From Tagaea sp. (GTDB lineage Bacteria > Pseudomonadota > Alphaproteobacteria > CACIAM-22H2), in contig JAMNXK010000034.1 in assembly GCA_023653245.1 (NCBI GenBank), positions 1 to 10,790 of the forward strand: a DNA stretch of 10,790 nt. Direction: 5' to 3'. Positions 6,136 through 10,790 of the stretch are shown here, in pieces (position 1 is the first letter of the stretch; every line of letters starts with the position of its first letter). The translations under genes were made by a program, and so were the position numbers. The notes beneath the pieces are model-generated. The model made no database searches. It saw nothing but the letters and a program-made list of their open reading frames with translations, and was not told the DNA's origin.

Positions 6136-9100
6136 GTGCCGGCGATCCGATCCTGGCGGGTGTCGCCAATCAGCGCCGCGCCGCCGATCCCGATTTCAGC
6201 GTCTGGGTGTCGGCCAATGCGGGTGCGGGCAAGACCCATGTGCTGACCGCGCGCATCGTCAACCTGCTGCTGCGCGACGTGCCGCCCTCGGCGATCTTGT
6301 GTCTCACCTTCACCAAAGCGGCGGCCGCCGAAATGCGCGAGCGGCTGGCCAAGCTGCTGGCCGAGTGGGCGATCTGCTCCGATACCGATTTGCGCAAGAC
6401 GCTGGTCGAGCGGCTGGGCCGCGCGCCCGACGATCGCGAGATGGCGCGCGCGCGCGTGCTGTTCGCCTCGGTCCTCGAAGCGCCCGGCGGCTTGCGCGTG
6501 CAGACGATCCACGCCTTCTGCGAATCGCTGCTCAAGCGCTTTCCGCTCGAAGCGCGCGTGCCGCCGCATTTCGCCGTCGCGGACGACACGACCGCCAAGG
6601 ACCTGATGAAGCGCGCGCGCGAGGCGCTCGCGTCGGACCCGGCCTTGGCCGAATCCCTGGAGATCGCGGCGCGCGAAGCGACCGAGACCGGCGTGTCCGA
6701 GGCACTCGACAAGGTCTTGGCGCGCCCCGCCCGGCTGCGCGCGCTCGAAACGGCGGGCGTCGAGAACGCGATCGCGCAAGCGCGCGCGGCGTTCGGCCTG
6801 GCCGACGGCGACACGCGCGAGAGCCTGACCGCCGCGTTCGTCGCCGATCTGGATGGTGTGGCGCTGCGCGCGGCGGCTTCGGCGGTGGCGACATTCGGCA
6901 CCAAGACCGAGAAGCCGCGCGGGGCCGCGATGCTGGCATGGCTGGGCGGCGACAAGCGCGATCTCGACGCGTGGCTCGATTTCTTCCTGACCGCGAAAGG
7001 CGCGCCGCGCGCGAAACTCGCGACCAAGGCGGTCGAGACCGGCGCGCCCGATGCGGTTCGAGCGCTGCTCGCCGAGCAGGCGCGCGCGCTGGTGCTGAGC
7101 GCCAAGCTGCTCGGGCTCGACGTCCATCGCCGCTCGGCCGCGCTGCTGCGCCTGGCGGCGGCCGCGCGCGCGGGCTACGCGGCGCGCAAAGCGGCGGCCG
7201 CCGCACTCGATTACGACGATCTGATCGGCAAGGCGGTGACGCTGCTCGAAGCGGGGGCCGCTTGGGTGCTCTACAAGCTCGATGGCGGCATCGATCACGT
7301 GCTGGTCGACGAAGCGCAAGACACCGCCCCCGAACAATGGCGCGTGGTGCGCGCGCTGACCGGCGAGTACTACGCGGGCGAAGGTGCGATCGAGCGCCCG
7401 CGCACCGTGTTCGTCGTCGGCGACGAGAAGCAATCGATCTTCTCCTTCCAAGGTGCGGATCTCGACGCGTTCGCCGCCACGCGCGCCGATTTCGCCGCGC
7501 GCGCCGGCAAAGCGTGGATCGAAGTGCCGCTGCGGCTTTCCTTCCGCTCGGCACCCGTCGTGCTCGACATCGTCGATCGCGCCTTCGCGGGCGACCAAGC
7601 GCGCGCCGGGGTGGCGAGCGCGCCGGTCGAGCATCGGGCCATGCGTCACACGGCGGGCGGGCGGGTGGAAATCTGGGCGCCCTTCGTCGAGGCGCAGAGC
7701 GCGCCGCATCGCCATTGGGAGCGGCCGGTCGATTACGAAGGGGCCGCACACCCTTCGGTGCGGCTTGCCGGAGCCATCGCCGCCACGCTCAAGAATTGGA
7801 TCGGGCGCGAGACCTTGCCGGCCCTCGGCCGGGCGATGACCGCCGGCGACGTGCTCGTTCTCGTGCGCCGGCGCGATCGGTTTTTCGAAGCGATGGTCAA
7901 AGCGCTCAAGCGCGCCGGCGTGCCCGTGGCCGGTGCGGATCGCTTGGTGCTGGGCGAGGAGATCGCGGTCGCCGATCTTCTGTCGCTCGCGCGTTTTTGC
8001 CTGCAGCCGCGCGACGATCTGTCGCTCGCCGAGGCGCTCAAATCGCCGCTCTTCGGTTTCGACGACGAGGATCTGTTCGCGCTGGCGCGCGCGCGCGCGG
8101 CCGGGCTGTGGAAGGAGCTGCGCGTCCGCGCCGGCGAGAAACCCCATTGGCGCCGCGCCGCCGATCTGCTCGGCGCCTGGCGCGCCAAGGCCGATTTCGC
8201 GGCGCCCTACGAGTTCTTCGCGCTGGCGCTGGACGCCGATGGCGGCCGGCGCGCGATGCTCGCCCGGCTCGGGCCCGACGCGGCCGATCCGCTCGACGAA
8301 TTCCTGGCGGCGTGCCTGACCTTCGAGCGCGCCCATCCGCCGTCGCTGCAAGGCTTCCTCGCCTGGTTCGCGGCGGGCGGCACCGAGGTCAAGCGCGACA
8401 TGGAAGGTGCGAACGGCCAGGTGCGCGTGATGACCGTGCACGGGGCCAAGGGCCTGGAGGCGCCGGTCGTGTTCCTGCCCGACACGTGCCGCACGCCGCC
8501 GCCGCGCAAGAGCCCGATATGGAGTGCTGGCGAGCCGGCGTTTCCGCTGTGGTGGAAATCGGGCGGCGACGGGCTGGATATCTGCGCGCGCGCCAAGGAA
8601 GCCGGGCGGGCGCGCGATCTGGCCGAGTACAAGCGCTTGCTTTACGTCGCCGCGACGCGCGCGCGCGACCGGCTGATCGTCTGCGGCTGGATCAAGGACA
8701 AGCCGCAAGAGGACGCGTGGTACGAAACCTTGCGCGCGGCGATCGAATCCCATCCGGACAGCCGCGTCGAAACGCGCGACGACGGCGTCGTCGCGACCGT
8801 CGTCGAGCGCGCGCCGGCCGAAATCGAGACCGCGCGCGCGGCCGGCTCGGCGACGCGCGCGGCCGCATCCGCACCCGGCTGGGCGCTGGGAGTCGCGGCA
8901 CCCGAGGAGCCCGATCCGCCCAAGCCCTTGGTGCCCTCGCGCGAGGGCGACGCGCCGGCGGCCGATTCCCCGCTCGCCGGCGCGCGCGCGGCAGCACTCA
9001 AGCGCGGCGTCTTGGTCCATCGTCTGCTGCAGACGTTGCCCGATCTGCCCGCCGCTGCGCGCGAAGCCGCCGCCGCGCGGTTCCTGGCGCGCCCCGGTCA

Positions 9101-9485
9101 CGGGCTGGGCGCCGCCGAGCAAGACGAGATCGCGCGCGAGACGCTGGCGCTGTTCGCGCATCGGGAATTCGCCGACGCGTGGTCGGGCGAAGGTCTGGCC
9201 GAAGCCGCGATCGTGGCGCGGGTGGGCGGCCGGGCTTTGTCGGGCCGCATCGATCGCGTGGTCGTGCGCGACGACGCGGTCTACGTGCTCGACTACAAGA
9301 CCAACCGGCCGCCGCCCGCGACGCTCGAGGACGTGCCGGCGCTCTACGTGAAGCAGCTCGCCGCCTATCGCGCGGCGCTGGCGCCGCTTTATCCCGATCG
9401 GCCGATCCGGGCGGCGTTGATTTGGACCTTCGGCCCGCGTTTGCAGGAAATACCGGCGGCGTTGCTCGATGTCCACGCGCCGTAA
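6132..9485 (+). CDS. addA: Double-strand break repair helicase AddA, alphaproteobacterial type
   Basis: AddA is the UvrD-like superfamily 1 helicase and nuclease subunit of AddAB, 1117 residues long. Helicase motifs appear in order: Q-motif region NQRRAADP (13-20), Walker A SANAGAGKTHVL (27-38, K34), Ia LCLTFTKAAAAEMRERL (56-72), Ic VQTIHAFC (123-130), II LVDEAQD (391-397), III VVGDEKQSIFSFQGAD (428-443), IV RLSFRSAPVVLD, V VRVMTVHGAKGLEAPVVF (764-781) and VI RLLYVAATRARDRL (835-848). After an Ala/Pro-rich linker comes the RecB-type nuclease domain with H963 in GVLVHRLLQ, SGRIDR with D1041, and VLDYKTN with D1054 and K1056. All catalytic residues are present, so it should be active as helicase and nuclease. 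The start ATG overlaps the addB stop as ATGA, which fits translational coupling and equal production of the two subunits. Its frame is open upstream through addB, but the homology begins at this ATG. Confidence 0.97.
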   Translation: MSAGDPILAGVANQRRAADPDFSVWVSANAGAGKTHVLTARIVNLLLRDVPPSAILCLTFTKAAAAEMRERLAKLLAEWAICSDTDLRKTLVERLGRAPDDREMARARVLFASVLEAPGGLRVQTIHAFCESLLKRFPLEARVPPHFAVADDTTAKDLMKRAREALASDPALAESLEIAAREATETGVSEALDKVLARPARLRALETAGVENAIAQARAAFGLADGDTRESLTAAFVADLDGVALRAAASAVATFGTKTEKPRGAAMLAWLGGDKRDLDAWLDFFLTAKGAPRAKLATKAVETGAPDAVRALLAEQARALVLSAKLLGLDVHRRSAALLRLAAAARAGYAARKAAAAALDYDDLIGKAVTLLEAGAAWVLYKLDGGIDHVLVDEAQDTAPEQWRVVRALTGEYYAGEGAIERPRTVFVVGDEKQSIFSFQGADLDAFAATRADFAARAGKAWIEVPLRLSFRSAPVVLDIVDRAFAGDQARAGVASAPVEHRAMRHTAGGRVEIWAPFVEAQSAPHRHWERPVDYEGAAHPSVRLAGAIAATLKNWIGRETLPALGRAMTAGDVLVLVRRRDRFFEAMVKALKRAGVPVAGADRLVLGEEIAVADLLSLARFCLQPRDDLSLAEALKSPLFGFDDEDLFALARARAAGLWKELRVRAGEKPHWRRAADLLGAWRAKADFAAPYEFFALALDADGGRRAMLARLGPDAADPLDEFLAACLTFERAHPPSLQGFLAWFAAGGTEVKRDMEGANGQVRVMTVHGAKGLEAPVVFLPDTCRTPPPRKSPIWSAGEPAFPLWWKSGGDGLDICARAKEAGRARDLAEYKRLLYVAATRARDRLIVCGWIKDKPQEDAWYETLRAAIESHPDSRVETRDDGVVATVVERAPAEIETARAAGSATRAAASAPGWALGVAAPEEPDPPKPLVPSREGDAPAADSPLAGARAAALKRGVLVHRLLQTLPDLPAAAREAAAARFLARPGHGLGAAEQDEIARETLALFAHREFADAWSGEGLAEAAIVARVGGRALSGRIDRVVVRDDAVYVLDYKTNRPPPATLEDVPALYVKQLAAYRAALAPLYPDRPIRAALIWTFGPRLQEIPAALLDVHAP

Positions 9486-9539
9486 GTTTCGGGAAGAACT
9501 CGCGCATTTCCGCCATGCGCGGCGCGCGGCGATGCCGCC

Positions 9540-9568
9540 TTGACCGGCCGGGCGCGGCTACCTACCTT
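9540..9568 (+). promoter_or_regulatory. Candidate sigma70-type promoter for trxA
   Basis: TTGACC at 9540-9545 matches the -35 consensus at 5 of 6 positions. TACCTT at 9563-9568, after a 17-bp spacer, matches the -10 consensus at 3 of 6. This would start transcription near 9575 and give a leader of about 50 nt. The -10 is weak and the call rests only on sequence resemblance and position. Confidence 0.35.
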
Positions 9569-9615
9569 TCCCGTCGGATTCGCCGCCCCCCTGCGACGGC
9601 GGCCCTCACACGCGC

Positions 9616-9619
9616 GAGG
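9616..9619 (+). promoter_or_regulatory. Ribosome binding site of trxA
   Basis: GAGG sits 7 nt before the ATG at 9627. This favours that start over a TTG at 9540, which would add a 29-residue Arg/Pro-rich extension unlike any thioredoxin. Confidence 0.6.
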
Positions 9620-9626
9620 CATTGCC

Positions 9627-9950
9627 ATGGCCACCACGACCAAAGTCACCGATTCGAGCTTCCAGTCCGACGTGCTCCAATCCACGGGCCCCGTGCTCGT
9701 CGATTTCTGGGCCGAATGGTGCGGGCCGTGCAAGCAGATCGCCCCGGCGCTCGACGATCTCGCCAAGGACATGGCCGGCAAGCTGACCGTCGCCAAGATC
9801 AATATCGACGAGAATCCGCAGACGCCGTCCAAATACGGCGTGCGCGGCATTCCCACGCTGATGCTGTTCGAGAACGGCGAGGTGAAGGCCACCAAGGTCG
9901 GCTCGGTGCCGAAAAGCGGCCTCTATTCCTGGGTGCAGTCGGTCATCTGA
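9627..9950 (+). CDS. trxA: Thioredoxin (TrxA)
   Basis: This 107-residue cytoplasmic dithiol oxidoreductase reduces protein disulfides and serves enzymes such as ribonucleotide reductase and methionine sulfoxide reductases. The active site is [12 protein letters not shown] (29-40) with redox Cys32 and Cys35. The buried D26 in VLVDFW and the cis-proline P76 in RGIPTLMLF are in place, as are KINIDENP (57-64) and a C-terminal helix. Length and motifs are canonical, with no signal peptide. It follows addA in the same direction after 141 bp with its own ribosome site and a candidate promoter, and is closed by a strong terminator. The thioredoxin reductase that recycles it is not in this window; the flavoprotein at the left edge lacks the CxxC and should not be taken for it. 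Confidence 0.97.
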   Translation: MATTTKVTDSSFQSDVLQSTGPVLVDFWAEWCGPCKQIAPALDDLAKDMAGKLTVAKINIDENPQTPSKYGVRGIPTLMLFENGEVKATKVGSVPKSGLYSWVQSVI

Positions 9951-9974
9951 TCCGGCGCACGTCATAGAAGAACG

Positions 9975-10013
9975 AACCCCGGCCGGGCCAACCCCGCGCC
10001 GGGGTTTTTCGTT
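9975..10013 (+). terminator. Rho-independent terminator after trxA, between convergent genes
   Basis: AACCCCGGC (9975-9983) pairs perfectly with GCCGGGGTT (9998-10006), followed by the T-run TTTTTCGTTT (10005-10014). A second, tighter hairpin is possible with the same right arm: AACCCCG (9990-9996), loop CGC, CGGGGTT (10000-10006). On the minus strand the same stems are followed by the less T-rich TTCGTTCTTC, so the element may also end folC transcripts, though less efficiently. It begins 24 bp after the trxA stop and abuts the folC stop at 10014. Confidence 0.88.
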
Positions 10014-10790
10014 TCAACCGTTCTCCGCCAGCACCGTGCCGCACAGATAGAGCGAGCCGCAGATCAAGATCGGCACGCCGGCCTCGGCGTGCGGTGCGAG
10101 TCCGCCGATCGCCGCTTCGACCGACGCGGCTTCGGCGACGTCGCCGATGCCCGACGCCCGCGCCGCATCGGCGATGGCGCAAGCGGGCAGCGACAAGGCT
10201 TCGCCGGGAATGGCGATGGCGCGCAAACGCCGCGTGCGCGGGGCGACGTGGCGCAGGAAGTCGCCCGGGTTCTTGGTCGACAGCATGCCGAAGACCAGAT
10301 CGATCTTCTTGCCCGCTTCCCACAGCGCCAGCGCTTCGCCGGCGGCCTCGTTGTGCCCGCCGTCGAGGAACAGCGCGACGTCGGCCGGCAGGGCGTCGAC
10401 CAGGCTTCCGCGCGTCAGGCGCTGGAGCCGCGCGGGCCATTCGGCGCGCGCGACGCCCGCTTCGATGGCCGCGTCGGGCAGGCCGAGCGCCTCGGCGCAC
10501 GCCACGGCCAGTGCTGCGTTCGCGTATTGATGCGCACCCGGCAAAGCGGGGTGCTGAAGCGCGCGCGTCTTGCGCCCGCGGAACTCGAACCCGTCGGCGC
10601 GCACGGCGAAGTTCCATTCGTGGCCGTGGCGGCGCAAGGGCGCGCCCAGCGCCTTGGCGCGCGCCGCGAACACGGCGGCGGCTTCCGGCGGCTGCACGCC
10701 GACGACGCACGGCACGTTCGCCTTGACGATCCCGGCCTTCTCGCCCGCGATCGCCGCGATCGTGTCGCCGAGATATTGCATGTGATCGAA
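10014..10790 (-). CDS. folC: Folylpolyglutamate synthase / dihydrofolate synthase FolC (N-terminus outside window)
   Basis: FolC is a cytoplasmic Mur-ligase-family enzyme that adds glutamate to dihydropteroate and to folates. The gene enters from the right edge; 258 C-terminal residues of an expected 420-440 are visible, and the P-loop lies outside the window. Features in the fragment are FDHMQYLGDTIAAIAGEKAG at its beginning (the family DH...LG.T...IA.EKAGI motif), LPGAHQYANAALAV (83-96), WPARLQRL (118-125), FLDGGHNEAAGEAL (142-155) with the D-G-x-H-N motif of the C-terminal domain, VFGMLSTKNPGDFL (166-179) and ICGSLYLCGTVL (243-254). The frame is intact to the stop at 10014-10016. It converges on trxA across the shared terminator. 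Whether it carries both synthase activities cannot be told from this part. The name is secure from the motifs. Confidence 0.94.
   Translation of the reverse strand, partial: FDHMQYLGDTIAAIAGEKAGIVKANVPCVVGVQPPEAAAVFAARAKALGAPLRRHGHEWNFAVRADGFEFRGRKTRALQHPALPGAHQYANAALAVACAEALGLPDAAIEAGVARAEWPARLQRLTRGSLVDALPADVALFLDGGHNEAAGEALALWEAGKKIDLVFGMLSTKNPGDFLRHVAPRTRRLRAIAIPGEALSLPACAIADAARASGIGDVAEAASVEAAIGGLAPHAEAGVPILICGSLYLCGTVLAENG

Larger units (their letters stand above)
9486..9626. other. addA-trxA intergenic region
   Basis: This 141-bp gap is the longest non-coding stretch on the plus strand here. It holds a small hairpin-forming sequence (GCGGC-GAT-GCCGC, about 9525-9537) with no T-run, so it is not a good terminator for addA. 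It also contains a candidate promoter and the trxA ribosome site. I see no convincing small gene. The spacing suggests that trxA is at least partly transcribed on its own rather than only as the last gene of the operon. Confidence 0.6.

Noticed and set aside
8085..8099. Alternating GC tract (also 8656-8667 and others) that could favour Z-DNA
   Set aside because: The tracts lie in codons for Ala/Arg-rich helices in addA and recur throughout the window as a composition effect; nothing ties them to regulation.
6081..9476. 1131-codon open frame on the minus strand across addA
   Set aside because: It mirrors addA almost exactly and shows the same Arg/Gly/Gln-rich composition; no family motif is visible. 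It is a shadow of GC-rich codon use.
9540..9626. TTG start giving thioredoxin a 29-residue N-terminal extension
   Set aside because: The extension is Arg/Pro-rich with no signal peptide character, and a GAGG site 7 nt before the ATG at 9627 gives a canonical 107-residue thioredoxin.
6071..9967. 1298-codon plus-strand frame spanning addA, the spacer and trxA
   Set aside because: It is out of frame with both genes and Arg/Ala-rich throughout, and it also runs through non-coding spacer, as expected of chance openness rather than a gene.
1..10790. Undescribed defence system, mobile element, CRISPR array or RNA gene
   Set aside because: Every long stretch is covered by a recognisable housekeeping gene, composition is uniform, and no repeats, integrase, transposase or tRNA-like sequence was seen.

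Overview
The window is GC-rich chromosomal DNA with strong G/C bias at third codon positions. It most likely comes from an alphaproteobacterium, perhaps Rhodospirillales-like. The main reasons are the alphaproteobacterial-type AddB and AddA proteins, the gene order tsaE-amgK-murU-addB-addA-trxA next to folC, and the alphaproteobacterial style of the AmgK/MurU pair. The species assignment is inference. I see no mobile element, CRISPR array, RNA gene or phage gene.

Layout: (1) 1-959, minus strand: 3'-truncated gene for a thioredoxin-reductase-like ferredoxin--NADP+ reductase. (2) 960-1026: short divergent spacer. (3) 1027-9485, plus strand: five tightly packed genes, tsaE (tRNA t6A ATPase), amgK and murU (peptidoglycan sugar recycling), addB and addA (double-strand break repair helicase-nuclease). 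They are joined by an 11-bp overlap, a 4-bp overlap, a 6-bp gap and a 4-bp overlap, so this is almost certainly one operon. (4) 9486-9626: 141-bp spacer with a possible promoter. (5) 9627-9950, plus strand: trxA (thioredoxin). (6) 9975-10013: a strong intrinsic terminator between convergent genes. (7) 10014-10790, minus strand: folC, 5'-truncated by the window edge.

How the genes work together: AmgK and MurU act consecutively, phosphorylating recovered N-acetylmuramate at C1 and then making UDP-MurNAc, which bypasses the fosfomycin-sensitive MurA step. AddB and AddA form one heterodimer that resects DNA ends for RecA loading. TsaE serves the TsaB/TsaD machinery encoded elsewhere. The flanking ferredoxin reductase and thioredoxin are redox housekeeping proteins, and FolC polyglutamylates folates.

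Overall this is a conserved housekeeping region. I did not find an undescribed system. The points worth a second look are small: a cysteine-free AddB with no P-loop, a His at a usual metal-ligand position in MurU, a terminator with two competing left arms, and the close linkage of unrelated functions in one operon.
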